The notes beneath the pieces are model-generated. The model saw nothing but the letters and a program-made list of their open reading frames with translations. It did not search any database and was not told the origin of the DNA. From Miscanthus floridulus (taxonomy: Eukaryota > Streptophyta > Magnoliopsida > Poales > Poaceae), in assembly GCF_019320115.1 (NCBI RefSeq), contig NC_089587.1, positions 81,508,162 through 81,572,161 of the forward strand: DNA of 64,000 bases, written 5' to 3'. How positions within the stretch are numbered: position 1 is the first letter of the stretch; each line of letters begins with the position of its first letter. Positions 34,334 to 46,648 of the stretch are shown here, piece by piece. The translations under genes and the position numbers were made by a program.

Positions 34334-36662
34334 TGAAGGGTCGAGATGGCGGACTAGAGGGGGGGTGAATAGTCTTTTCTAAAATTAATCACGTCGGCTA
34401 ACCGAAACAAGTGTGGAATTAAGACGATTGGTCTAGCTAAGACTACACCCCTCTATCTATGTTCTCTAGCACCTTCCAAAGATACCAATCAAGTAACAAA
34501 GGTGCCAGGCTAGCTAGAGCTCACCTAATCAATTCTAGGAGCAAGATCACACAAACCTATGCCACTAGTACTTTAAGCAACAATGGAGCTCCTACACATG
34601 CTAGTAAGCAAAAGCACAAAGCCAACTAAGCTCACAAGCAATGCTCAATAACAAGGCAACCAATGCCAAATTAGAGAGCGCAAACACTTAGCTACACAAA
34701 CTAAGTAATGTGACTAACAAGGTTACACAAACCAACTTAGCCACGCAAGGGAGCTACTTCTATGCTATACAAGCAAGAAGGTAATTAGCAAGCTACACAA
34801 GCTATCTAATTACAAGAGCAACTACACAAGCTTAATATGTATAAAAGTAATTGCAAGCTTGTGTAATAGGGATGCAAACCAATGGGAAGAACAAGGTTGA
34901 CACGATGATTTTTCTCCCGAGGTTCATGTGTTTGCCAACACGCTAGTCCCCGTTGTGTTGACCGCTCACTTGGTGGTTCGGCGGCTAATTAGCATCACCC
35001 GCTAAGCCCGCACGTCGGGCGCCGCAAGAACCTGCCCCTTGAGTGAGGGTAGCTCAATGACACGCTTTACTAAAGTTGCTCTTCGCGACTCCCACGGGGC
35101 GAGCACAAGTGCCCCTCACAAGCACTTCTCTGGAGCACCGCACAAGCTTCTTGCGGGCTTCCACGGAGACCACCACCAAGCCGTCTAGGAGGTGACAACC
35201 TCCAAGAGTAACAAGCACCATCAGCTCGCAATTCGATCACCTAGTGCCACTCGATGCAACCTCACGATGCAATCGCACTAGAATCGCTCACTCACACAAT
35301 CGGATGATCACTATCTAGTATGTGTGAGATGGAGGGCTCCCAAGCACTCTCAAGCATGGACACAAAGTCCCCCAAGGTGCTCAGCACTAGCCATGGCCGA
35401 AGGCCACTTCTATTTATAGCCCCAAGGGCTAAACTAGCCATTACCCCTTTACTGGGCAACTGTCGGGTCGACCGGACGCTCCGGTCGTGTTGACCGGATG
35501 CTGGACCTCAGCGTCCGGTCGCCCGATGACAGCCACGTCACCTATGTTCAATGGCATTCTTCTGATCTCAATGGTCATCTTCTGACCGGATGCAGTAGCT
35601 TCAACTGACCGAACGCTAGACCCTCAGCGTCCGGTCATTTACAGTAAGGTACCGACCTTGACCGGACGCGTCCGGTCGCACGTGATCGGACGCAGCCTAG
35701 CGTCCGGTCAAACTCTAGCTCCTGCGTCATCATGCGTCAGCCTGACCGGACGTGCCCTGCCAGCGTCCGGTGCACCCAGTGAGACTCTGTCTTTTCTATG
35801 TAGGGCGCCGGTGGCACTGTTGGACTGTCCGCACTCTACGGGCGGACACTCCGTTGGTGGAGTTTCTTCACCAAGTTGATCCACATCAACTCCAACTCCA
35901 TCTCCATTGTAAATGTACCAACACCACTAAGTGTACACCACCATGTGTGTGTGTGTTAGCTTTTCACAATCATTTCCCAAAGGATGTTAGCCACTCAACT
36001 TGCCATGCCACTCGATCCTAGCGACGATGCAAAGTTAGATCACTCGAGTGGCACTAGATGACCGATATGCAAACAAGTTTGCTCCTCTTGATAGTACGGC
36101 CATCTATCCTTAACCCAGTCATAAACTTCCCTACACACCTATGACCGGTGAAATGAAATGCCCTAGGTTATACCTTTGCCTTGCGCATTCCATTCCATCT
36201 CCTCCAACATCGATGCAACACATGCACCAACACAATCAACAATGATATGATCCACTTCATATCATCACGTGATCATATTGGTTCATCGATCTTGACTTTA
36301 CTTGCTCTTCACCATTGACATCGTCCATCGGCGCCAAGTCTTGCTCAAGCTTCACCGCCACGTGGTCCATTGCTCCAAAGCCTTTGACTTGCCCTTCACG
36401 CTTGCAACCGGTCCATCAAGCCAAGTCTTGTCTTGATCTTCTCCACCTTGATCACATGACTCAATGTCATGTCTCATGTGCATTTAAGCTCCTTCATCAT
36501 CACATGTGTGAGCTTTGCAACATCTCCAAACCATTTTCACCTTCATGGCATATGTTGCTCACACACATGTACATGTGGACTAATTACCTGTGTATCTCAC
36601 ATAAACACAATTAGTCCACCTAGGTTGTCACTCAATTACTAAAACTAAACAAGGACCTTTCA
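34334..36662 (-). repeat. Element E 3' LTR
   Basis: 2329 bp, TGAAGGGTCGAG...GGACCTTTCA on the plus strand. GACCGGACGC and GCGTCCGGTC words cluster at 35470-35770. Confidence 0.92.
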
Positions 36663-39600
36663 ATCTCCCCATTTTTGGTAATTGATGACAACTCTACAAA
36701 GATATAGAAATTAAGCTCTTTTGGATTCATGTTGCTTGCCCAAGCAATTTTACGATGTGAAAATGATTTTAGACAAGTACCACAAACCCGAAATGGTAGT
36801 ATTAGCTCCCCCTACATATATGCTAGAATGTTTGATTTGAAGCTCACACATATGCATAGATTAAAAATGTGGGAGAGTAAATACTACAAAATGATGCTAA
36901 GGTGTATAGAATAAACCTTTAAAGCGTGTACCAATCGGAGTTGCACCTTTAAGTTCATCCTTAGCACCATGGTTAGCTAGATATCACTTGGCAATAAAAG
37001 CACTAGATACCTTGTGAGATCAACATTAAAAGCAAAGTACTAGCATTACTTAAAAAACATACCAAGTGTCTAGCTATCATCCTATGCATGCTAGTTATCA
37101 AATCATCATTCAAGTTCTACAACTAGCATACACCACACAAGTATGCATATTGAATTTGAAAGCTTATGCAATGCAAACAAGCACATGAATATGCACATTT
37201 CAAATGCAATCAATCCAAGTTCATGAGCTTGCTCTCCCTACTTGTGTGCTTCTCTTGTCCAAGAATTTTGATCCATCTCTTTTCTCCAATGTTGCTCCCT
37301 CTTTGTCCATGTCCAACCTCTTAAGCTTTCATATCTTATCTCTCCCCTTATATAATTTATCTCTCCCCTTATAAAGGCTTTTCATATCTTTGTATAATCT
37401 CTCCCCCTTTGTCATCAATTTCCATAAAAGGTGAGTTTCTCATTGATGCAAGGGTATGCATTTGGGGTAGATGGTTGAGGCTTGAGTCTTGTATTTTTTA
37501 TGGACATCTCTTTGTTTGTTGGAATGACACCACTTGTATATACCACTTATAACTTGTGTAGGGCTTCTTGAGATACCACACATAAGATTTTTGATCTTGA
37601 TACCAATTTGTGTGACACCTCCCCCTATGTGATAGCATGGGTCATCCATTTGATACACTTAAGCTCTTGTAGGTGAGGGATGCATTCTTCATTTGATGAT
37701 CACTTAAAGTTGAGGATCACTTGTGGAACCATCATCTTTCATGATTGATACTATGTATAGATACCACTTGTAGGAAGTGAATACTATTGAAAGAATCTTC
37801 TAGTATGTAACCACTTGTTTGATTTATCAATAAAGACCATTTCTTGAACATTTGCTATCTTTATGAGTACCACTTATAGGATATCACTTGTGAGTTGATC
37901 TAGACATTATTTGTAGATTCTTGATAAAATACTTGAGTCTAGATACCATTTGAAATGAACTAGATATCCATTTGCATTGTTGTCTTGTGTTTGTACTCTT
38001 ATCACTATCGTGAGTTTCTATGATTGACTTGAACTAAAATGATTTGCCTAAGCTTTCAAGTTCGGTTTGAACCAATGACAAGCTTCTTCACACCTCTTGC
38101 AAGGGTTATCTTGCTAATGTTGTACTTGTTACTTGTTAGCAATCCAAATTAAGTCAAGTACTTAGGTTCACTAGCTCATGAACAAATTCATGTACTAACC
38201 ACTAGATTAAGTAATCATTCAAACAATAGTGGTAGGTTATGAATTTAAACATTTCATTTGTTATGCATGATCCTATGAAGCATGTACTCTATGCCCTAAC
38301 TGCATACTAGTAAGGGATGAAATGATCATGCATATTACAATGATACCTTTGCTATGTTGGAGTAGAGGATAGTCACATAGATTCCAATTCATTACTCCAA
38401 TAGCAATGTGAAGTCCAATTATAAGCTTGGTGAAGACCAATAGATATCATGTTGAATTTCATTCTTCACCCATATGAAATGAATACCACTTATGATCAAG
38501 TGCACTTTCTTATTGTGGTTGACTTGCTTTATCTTTTGATCTTTGCTTTCATGAGAGTATCAATTTGTGAATACCACTTGAAATATCATGATTAGCTCTC
38601 TTTTGGGTGTTGCTTGCTTTTCTTGATCAACCATTTTGATTGCTTCAACTAAGCATCTTAAATGTTCCTTGGATCACCACTTCCATGTTAGCCTTCCAAG
38701 TACCACACTTGGTTCACCTACACATAGGCAGCAAGCCCCTACACTAGGGAGAAGTGACCTCTCTCCAAGAATCATTCTTGATACTCACTTGAAATGACTT
38801 GATTGATTGATCCAAGTGATAGACTTAACTTGATGAGTAACCTTATTCTTTCTTTAAGTCCTTTTCTTTCTTCTTGTTTAAGTTCTTTTCTTTCTACCAA
38901 ATGATTTACAATCATATCTAGAACTTAACCTTCAACTTTATCTTGAGTTTGATCTTGATCTTCCAATTTGAGTACCAAATGTATGCAAAGTACATTCCAC
39001 AATCAAATGGCCTTGTACTCTTTTCTTGTCATGCTTCTAGTTCATCTCAAAACCAAACTTAGGTACCTCAAATACTTGTAAACATGTTTCCAACTTGAGG
39101 ACCTTTCAATCAAAGTGACTCTTGATCAATCCAACATTTGTCACTTTTCTGATAGATTTTGTACCCTTCAAAGAAATAAGCATATCTCCCAAAGTACAAA
39201 TCCAAATACCACTAAATTTGGTGGAGGTGTGCAATACTAAGTTATCTAGCGGCTGTAAAAATTTGCGTTCCATTTGACTTCTAGATTGCTGCCATATATC
39301 AATTCTTCCACCACTGCTACATGCTGAAAACTGCTGCACTATAGCTGATAAGAACCACTCCAAAACCAAAGCATTTCTTATCCAATTTTCATGAAATTTC
39401 TACAGAATCTTATACCATGAGTATAGAGCATGTACATCAATTTTCATGCCAATCAAATAAGTTTTCATTTCTTAAACATGGCTAAGTTCACAGCTAGCTC
39501 AGATTTTGCAATATAGGACATATTTCAACACTTGAGCTATACTTCATCATGTATGAATCAAACTTGAAACTAACTTGTTTAAATACTTTCATAAGACATA

Positions 39601-40024
39601 TGTCCATTCAAATCACTTACTAAATATCATCTCATAAATTTATCCAACAAAAATCAATCCAAACTTGACTACTAAGCAATTATCCATTCAATCAACTTAT
39701 AGCAAGCAACTTTGCATATTTATCCAATTCAATCAACTCATATGCACCCAAATAAAATGATCAACAAGAGATATACCTTGGTTAGCTTATGATCATCCAA
39801 CTAGCAAGCTTCAACTCAATTATTTGCAAGTCATTAAATATATCCAATGAATTACCAACAACTTGAAATTTACACTTGTATGTTGTAGCACATTTGGACT
39901 TCATTCAATTTGTCATGGCATTGGGATAATAATCATCACTTAGCAATACTTGGCTCAACTACATGATCAATAAGATGAATATCATTTGAACCAAGCCTCC
40001 AATGCCGATGGTACCTACAATCAA
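36663..40024 (-). other. Element E 3' non-coding internal region (3.36 kb)
   Basis: This AT-rich stretch has no coding signal on either strand. It contains many dispersed copies of the word TACCACTT (AAGTGGTA on the element's strand), for example near 37522, 37538, 37753, 37867, 38489 and 38573, often as gataccacttg. Where an autonomous relative would have pol, nothing recognisable remains. Confidence 0.6.
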
Positions 40025-42042
40025 TCATCCACTTTTTGATGGTACCCAAATAAGTTTGGGTCCTCTCAAGTTAGGAGCAACATACTTAGGCAACACCTTA
40101 GTATAAGTAGCGGGATGTTTTGCAATAGCAACCATAGAGGTACCATTACCATCCTTTCTAAGCACATTATTATCAATAATTGAAATAGGCTTCAAAATAT
40201 CACCTAGGGGACATGAATGTGCCATGTGTCCCCTTTCCCGACATAAGTAGCACTTTCTCTTTGCTTGAGCCTTCTCATCTTTGCTCATGTGGTGCTTCTC
40301 ATTGTCTTGCCTCTCATGGATTGCTTGAGCCTTCTTCTCAAGCTTGGTAGGACACTTAGAGGCAAAGTGTCCCATACTTCCACACTTGAAGCACTTGATG
40401 TGAGCATAATCTATCTTCTCATCTTCATTCTTACTCATCATCTTGGCATCTTGAGTTTGCATTGGATGCCTTGCCTTTCCACCCCTTCTTGTTTTCTTCT
40501 TCTTTATCATCAAATCACCACCATCTTCATGGTTGATCTTGATTTGCTCTTGGGGTGTCTTCTTTTGCTCAACTTGTGGCTTTGGTTAAGGCTTCACTTG
40601 TTGCTTCACCAATTGCTTGGTTGGACACATTGAGGTAAGATGACCCCAAGTGTGGCACTTGAAGCACTTGACATGCTTGAGCCTCTCATCTTCTTTTATC
40701 TTCTTGAGCTTCTCAATGTTAGGGCAACCATTTGCAAGGTGTCCCGCTTTATGACACCGGTAGCACATGGTATGAGAGAGCTTTCTTTGTTGTAGCTTCT
40801 TCATCTTTCTCTCTCTCTTTCTTTCGCCCTTTGTCATCTTCTTCTTGAAGCCAAGGCCACACTTGTCACCATAGTTTCTTTGAGTCTTCAACATATGCTC
40901 AAAGGTGACTTTTGAATTGTAGCACCTCTCTAACTTGTTGCTTAATTTCTTCACTTCATTTTTGAGCTCATTGTTCTCCTTCAAAAGGTTAGTCTCACAA
41001 GACATAGAAGTAGAACAAGCATCTAATTGTGAAGAGCATGGCATATCTAATAAATCATCACAAGAGGTGGATACATGCTTCTTGCCTACATCATAAGGGT
41101 TAGCAATAATATATGATTGATCAATTGACCCATGTGATGAACTCTCATTATTTTTAAGTTTCTTGATAACATTTTAATGAGAGAAGAATGTTGTTCTAAT
41201 AATTCATCATGAGATGCAAGTAGTGTCTCATGATTCAATTTAAGCTCATCATGTGAAGATTTATAAGCATCAAGTAAGTCTTTATGTTCTTCACAAGAGT
41301 TCTTTAGAAATGAGTTTTCATTTTCTAATTTCAATGTTTTAGCTTTCTCATTTTCTAAAGACATAGTCATGCTAGTAAGTCTACTAACAAGCTCATCATA
41401 TGAATCAACATGATCAACCACATTATCATTTGATACCTTGGTGTCACCTTGTGACATGAGACAATGTGGTGTGGTTGGAGAGCATGTAGTAGCATCTTTA
41501 TCATGGCTTGAGCATGAACCATCATTACCATCAAGTGTGCATGGGGTAGCATCATCACTTGCAACACTTGTGGCATCATCATCAACCTTGTCAAGTGAAC
41601 TTGTAGTTGATCAATCATCATCATCATCACTTGACCATGAGGTAGAGCAATCTTCCACAATCACCAAATTGTGGTTATGCTCAACACACTCATGCGCCTC
41701 CTTCTTTGGTTCATCCTCCTTCTTGAATTTACCATCATCCCATGTGGAGGAGTCACCGTAAAAGGCTTGGAGTGCTAGCCACATATCATGAGCACTCTCC
41801 AAGTCCCACACACGTCTAAAAATATCATCATGTATAGCACACATTAGATAATAAAGAGCACGATGATCAAGTTGTAAGCAATCCTCTTGCGCTTGGGTGA
41901 GGTTATCCTTATCCAAGGCATCACGAGAAAAACCAACAACAATGATCCACCATGCCTTGGGACCCAATTCATGGAAATGATCAAGCATATGACGTTTCCA
42001 CCGTGCATAGTGTGTGCCATAAAAAATGTGTGTCACAAACAA
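40025..42042 (-). pseudogene. Element E gag with four CCHC zinc knuckles
   Basis: From 42042 the minus strand encodes a Copia-type gag N-terminus (FYGTHYARWKRHMLDHF, then LYYLMCAIHDDIFRRV and MWLALQAFYGD) and an acidic Asp run (about 41611-41640). A coiled-coil-like region follows (41457-41110: ENEKAKTLKLENENSFLKN), and then four knuckles of pattern CX2CX4HX4C: CYRCHKAGHLANGC, CFKCHTWGHLTSMC, CFKCGSMGHFASKC and CYLCRERGHMAHSC. Stops at about 41611 and 40586, and a frame change between 41086 and 41044, break it. Four knuckles is more than the one or two usual in plant LTR gags. No pol follows. Confidence 0.8.
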
Positions 42043-42101
42043 CTTCTAGCCCAAAGTTCGCCATCCTCTCGGGTCGGTGAAGACCACAAATGAGAGACCG
42101 A

Positions 42102-42113
42102 GCTATGATACCA
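42102..42113 (-). promoter_or_regulatory. Primer binding site of element E
   Basis: The minus strand reads TGGTATCATAGC two bases after the LTR end, one change from the initiator-Met-tRNA complement TGGTATCAGAGC. Confidence 0.85.
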
Positions 42114-42115
42114 CT

Positions 42116-44445
42116 TGAAGGGTCGAGATGGCGGACTAGAGGGGGGTGAATAGTCTTTTCTAAAATTAATCGCATCGGCTAACTGAAACAAGTGTGGAAT
42201 TAAGACGATCGGTCTAGCCAAGACTACACCCCTCTATCTATGTTCTCTAGCACCTTCCAAAGATACCAATCAAGTAACAAAGGTGCCAGGCTAGCTAGAG
42301 CTCACCTAATCAATTCTAGGAGCAAGGTCACACAAACATATGCCACTAGTACTTTAAGCAACAATGGAGCTCCTACACATGCTAGTAAGCAAAAGCACAA
42401 AGCCAACTAAGCTCACAAGCAATGCTTAATAACAAGGCAACCAATGCCAAATTAGAGAGCGCAAACACTTAGCTACACAAACTAAGTAATGTGACTAACA
42501 AGGTTACACAAACCAACTTAGCCACGCAAGGGAGCTACTTCTATGCTATACAAGCAAGAAGGTAATTAGCAAGCTACACAAGCTATCTAATTACAAGAGC
42601 AACTACACAAGCTTAATATGTATAAAAGTAATTGCAAGCTTGTGTAATAGGGATGCAAACCAATGGGAAGAACAAGGTTGACATGATGATTTTTCTCCCG
42701 AGGTTCATGTGTTTGCCAACACGCTAGTCCCCATTGTATTGACCGCTCATTTGGTGGTTCAGCGGCTAATTAGCATCACCCGCTAAGCCTGCACGTCGGG
42801 TGCCGCAAGAACCTGCCCCTTGAGTGAGGGTAGCTCAATGACACGCTTTACTAAAGTTGCTCTTCGCGACTCCCGTGGGGCGAGCACAAGTGCCCCTCAC
42901 AAGCACTTCTTCGGAGCACCGCACAAGCTTCTTGCGGGCTTCCACGGAGACCACCACCAAGCCGTCTAGGAGGTGGCAACCTCCAAGAGTAACAAGCACC
43001 ACCAGCTCGCAATTCGATCACCTAGTGCCACTCGATGCAACCTCACGATGCAATCGCACTAGAATCGCTCACTCACACAATCGGATGATCACTATCTAGT
43101 ATGTGTGAGATGGAGGGCTCCCAAGCACTCTCAAGCATGGACACAAAGTCCCCTAAGGTGCTCAGCACCAGCCATGGCCGAAGGCCACTTCTATTTATAG
43201 CCCCAAGGGCTAAACTAGCCGTTACCCCTTCACTGGGCAACTGTCGGGTCGACCGGACGCTCCAGTCGTGTTGACCGGACGCTGGACCTCAGCGTCCGGT
43301 CACCCGATGACAGCCATGTGTCACCTACGTTCAATGGCATTCTTCCGATCTCAATGGTCATCTTCTGACCAGATGTAGTAGCTTCAACTGACCGGACGCT
43401 GGACCCTCAGCGTCCGGTCATTTACAGTAAGGTACCGACCCTGACCGGACGCGTCCGGTCGCACGTGATCGGACGCAGCCCAGCGTCCGGTCAAACTCTA
43501 GCTCCTGCGTCATCATGTGTCAGCCTGACTGGACATGCCCTGCCAACGTCCGGTGCACCCAGTGAGACTTTGTCTTTTCTGTGTAGGGCGCCGGTGGCAC
43601 CGTCTGACTGTCCGCGCTCTACGGGCGGACACTCCATCGGTGGAGTTTCTTCACCAAGTTGATCCACATCAACTCCAACTCCATCTCCATTGTAAATGTG
43701 CCAACACCACTAAGTGTACACCACCATGTGTATGTGTGTTAGCTTTTCACAATCATTTCCCAAAGGATGTTAGCCACTCAACTTGCCACGCCACTCGATC
43801 CTAGCGATGATGCAAAGTTAGATCACTCGAGTGGCACTAGATGACCGATATGCAAACAAGTTTGCTCCTCTTGATAGTACGGCCATCTATCCTAAACCTA
43901 GTCATAAACTTCCCTACACACCTATGACCGGTGAAATGAAATGCCCTAGGTTATACCTTTGCCTTACGCATTCCATTCCATCTCCTCCAACGTCGATGCA
44001 ACACATGCACCAACACAATCAACAATGATATGATCCACTTCATATCATCACGTGATCATATTGGTTCATCGATCTTGACTTTACTTGCTCTTCACCGTTG
44101 CCATTGTCCATCAGCGCCAAGTCTTGCTCAAGCTTCACCACCACGTGATCCATTGCTCCAAAGCCTTCGACTTGCCCTTCACGCTTGCAACCGGTCCATC
44201 AAGCCAAGTCTTGTCTTGATCTTCTCCACCTTGATCACATGACTCAATGTCATGTCTCATGTGCATTTAAGCTCCTTCATCATCACATGTGTGAGCTTTG
44301 CAACATCTCCAAGCCATTTTCACCTTCATGGCATATGTTGCTCACACACATATACATGTGGACTAATTACCTATGTATCTCACATAAACACAATTAGTCC
44401 ACCTAGGTTGTCACTCAATTACCAAAACCAAACAAGGACCTTTCA
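42116..44445 (-). repeat. Element E 5' LTR
   Basis: 2330 bp, collinear with 34334-36662. It is adjacent to the primer binding site, with the same GACCGGACGC motif cluster at 43250-43555. Confidence 0.92.
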
Positions 44446-46648
44446 ATAGTGCTTAGTGATTCATTAGGTGATTAGCATAGGTGCTTTGCGAAGTGCTTAG
44501 GTTGATTAGACCACCACTTATGTGCTTGCTCTAGGTTTAGGCCTAGTGTTTAGTGAGGTTTGCATACCTCTTACCACTCAGTGCTTGTGCGCACCATTGT
44601 TTTACATCGGAGGGGATTGTAGTCTTGCGAGATCAGACCAACCACGGTTGTGGTGTGGCCGCCACCATGTATTGGAGGGAACAAGGCCCGCGGTGTTTTG
44701 GCTGAAAGCTTGATAGTGAAGACGGTGGGGAGCATCCGGGAGAGGCTTGCCGGAAGGCACGCCGGAGACCCACTTGCGCGTGGGGAAGGCCTGAGGCTAT
44801 CCACGGAGTTACCCGACTAGGAGCTTGGCCCTTATGAGGGATTCCTTGCGAGAGGCTCCAACAAGGACTCGAGAGAAGCTTGCGTGCTTCTCGATACCTC
44901 GGTAAAAATACCAGAGTCATCGATGGGAGTTTGTATATCTCTACTTTGCTCTGTAGCTTCTGTATTTACATTAATTGTATTACTCCTTTTACGATAGAGA
45001 TAGCAACACACTAGCAAAACCATAGTTGCACATTTAGATAGTTTATCTTTTGCATAGGTTTTGCTAGAGTTAGAAAAAAGAGGTCATAGTTTATAAGTAG
45101 AATTTTAAGTTGCATAATTCACCCCCCTCTTAGGTGTCATGGTCCCCTACACACTCAATCGGATGAACACAATCAAACAAGAGTGAGTTAGAGGGCTCCC
45201 AAGCACACCTACACAAGCCACCAAGGCTCAAGGGTGCTCAACAACTAGCCCAAGGTTGGCCAAGTGCTCTATTTATAACCCCAACATAATAGAGTCGTTA
45301 CCCCTTCACTAGGTACTCTGCGCACTGACCGAACGCATCCTGATGTGTTCGGTCACTGCATCTGGTCGCAGATCGACCTCCACGTGTCCCTTTTAAATGA
45401 ATTGAGCCATTGGCGCCCAATGGCTAGCCCTGACACACGCTAACACCAGAGGATCGGACGCATAGGTCCATGACTGAATGCTCCCATGCAGAGTCCGATC
45501 ACCTGCTTGACACCTCCCTTAGCACCGAGATCGGACGCACCACTATGCGACCAGACACTTGGCCAGCTAGAGTATGATCGACTCCAATAAGGGTCTAGAG
45601 ACAGAGAATGATGATTGGACGCGTTCGGTACACCCGACTGGATGCACCCCTGCGTTCGATCATCTCTAGATCAATCTCTATGCGCAATGTCACCACGACC
45701 TGATGCATGAATAGTGTTTGCTCAGCGTCCGATCACCTCCTCGAACCAGAGTCCAGTCATGCACCTCAGCTGATCACTCCTGGCCAGAATATCGGACACA
45801 TCTAGTATTGATATCAGACGCGTCCTATCACATCGGGAACACTACCGCCTGAGTCAGATACCGGACGCGTCTAGTCACCCCATGACTAGCGCTTTCAACT
45901 CCTTTTCTTCACCAACTTCTTCTCTTTTGCAAATGTGCCAACACCACCAAGTGTACAACAACTTATGCAAGTGTGTTAGTATTTTCACATTCCTTTTTCC
46001 AAAGGAGTTAGCCACTCAACTTGCCATACCACTCGATCCTAGCAACGATGTAAAGTTAGATCACTCGAGTGGCACTAGATGATCGATATACAAACAAGTT
46101 TACCCCTCTTAATAGTACGACCATCTATCCTAAACCTAGTCATCAACTTCTCTATGCACCTATGACCGGTGAAATAAAATGCCCTAGGTTATACCTTTGC
46201 CTTGCGCATTCCATTTCATTCCATCTCCTTTGATGTCGATACAACACATGCACCAACTAATCATCAAATGATATGATCTACTTCATATCATCACATGATC
46301 GTATTGGTTCATCGATCTTGACTTCACTTGCTCTTCACCATTGCCTCGGTCCATCGGTGCCAAGTCATCACTCAACTTGCCCTTCACACTTACAACCAGT
46401 CCATCGAGTCAAGTCTTGTCTTGATCTTCTCCACCTTGATCACATGACTCCATGTCATGTCTCATATGCAATGTGATCCTTCATCACGTGTGTGAGCCTT
46501 GCAACAAATCTAAGCCATCTTCACCGTCATGGCACGAGTTGCTCACACATATGTACTTATGGACTAATCACCTATGTATCTTACTCAAACACATATTAGT
46601 CTAGCTAAGGTTGTCACTCAATTACCAAAACCAAACAAGGACCTTTCA

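Larger units (their letters stand above)
34334..44445 (-). mobile_element. Element E: gag-only Sirevirus-like LTR retrotransposon (10.1 kb, minus strand)
   Basis: Near-identical LTRs lie at 34334-36662 and 42116-44445 (2329 and 2330 bp). The duplication ATAGT is at 34329-34333 and 44446-44450. On the minus strand a primer site TGGTATCATAGC follows the right LTR (42113-42102), and a polypurine tract AAAAATGGGGAGA precedes the left LTR, so transcription runs right to left. The internal 5.45 kb has a gag frame (42042-40025) and then about 3.36 kb with no recognisable coding sequence. The LTR differences I counted by eye are a few per hundred bases in the first 230 bp and fewer later, making this the youngest insertion of the nest, consistent with its innermost place. 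Confidence 0.9.
29863..45151 (+). mobile_element. Element D: gag-only Copia/Sirevirus-like retrotransposon, 5' LTR truncated, inserted in C
   Basis: The 3' LTR runs 33667-34333 and resumes at 44451-45151 (about 1.37 kb; begins TGTAAGGAAAATGG, ends GTCCCCTACA). Element E interrupts it. The 5' LTR survives only as its last 235 bp (29863-30097). A degenerate primer site TAGTATCGAAGCC follows at 30100. The internal region of about 3.6 kb holds a gag frame (30169-32323) and then about 1.3 kb without coding signal. No pol domain was recognised. The left junction joins LTR C directly to the middle of the D LTR, so a deletion removed the first ~1.1 kb of the 5' LTR and part of C. Confidence 0.8.
33667..45151 (+). 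repeat. Element D 3' LTR, interrupted by element E
   Basis: The pieces are 33667-34333 and 44451-45151. The first piece holds GACCGGACGC/GCGTCCGATC words at 33940-34170. The duplication ATAGT of element E lies at 34329-34333 and 44446-44450. Confidence 0.8.
29127..46648 (-). mobile_element. Element C: solo LTR of a Sirevirus-type family, split by element D
   Basis: The left part 29127-29862 matches the first ~735 bp, and the right part 45152-46648 the last ~1.4-1.5 kb, of the 2.33-kb LTR of element E. The termini are TGTAGGGTCGAG and GGACCTTTCA. The duplication is GAGGG (29122-29126) / GGGGG (46649-46653), one mismatch, and the gag frame of element A continues across it. No internal region of its own is present, so it is a solo LTR left after LTR-LTR recombination. 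About 220 bp of the LTR around the D insertion are missing. Confidence 0.8.

Noticed and set aside
29127..46648. Reading C as a complete LTR element with two LTRs
   Set aside because: The left piece matches only the start and the right piece only the end of one LTR. The gag frame of A continues across the outer flanks, and the inner sequences belong to D and E, so one LTR is the simpler reading.
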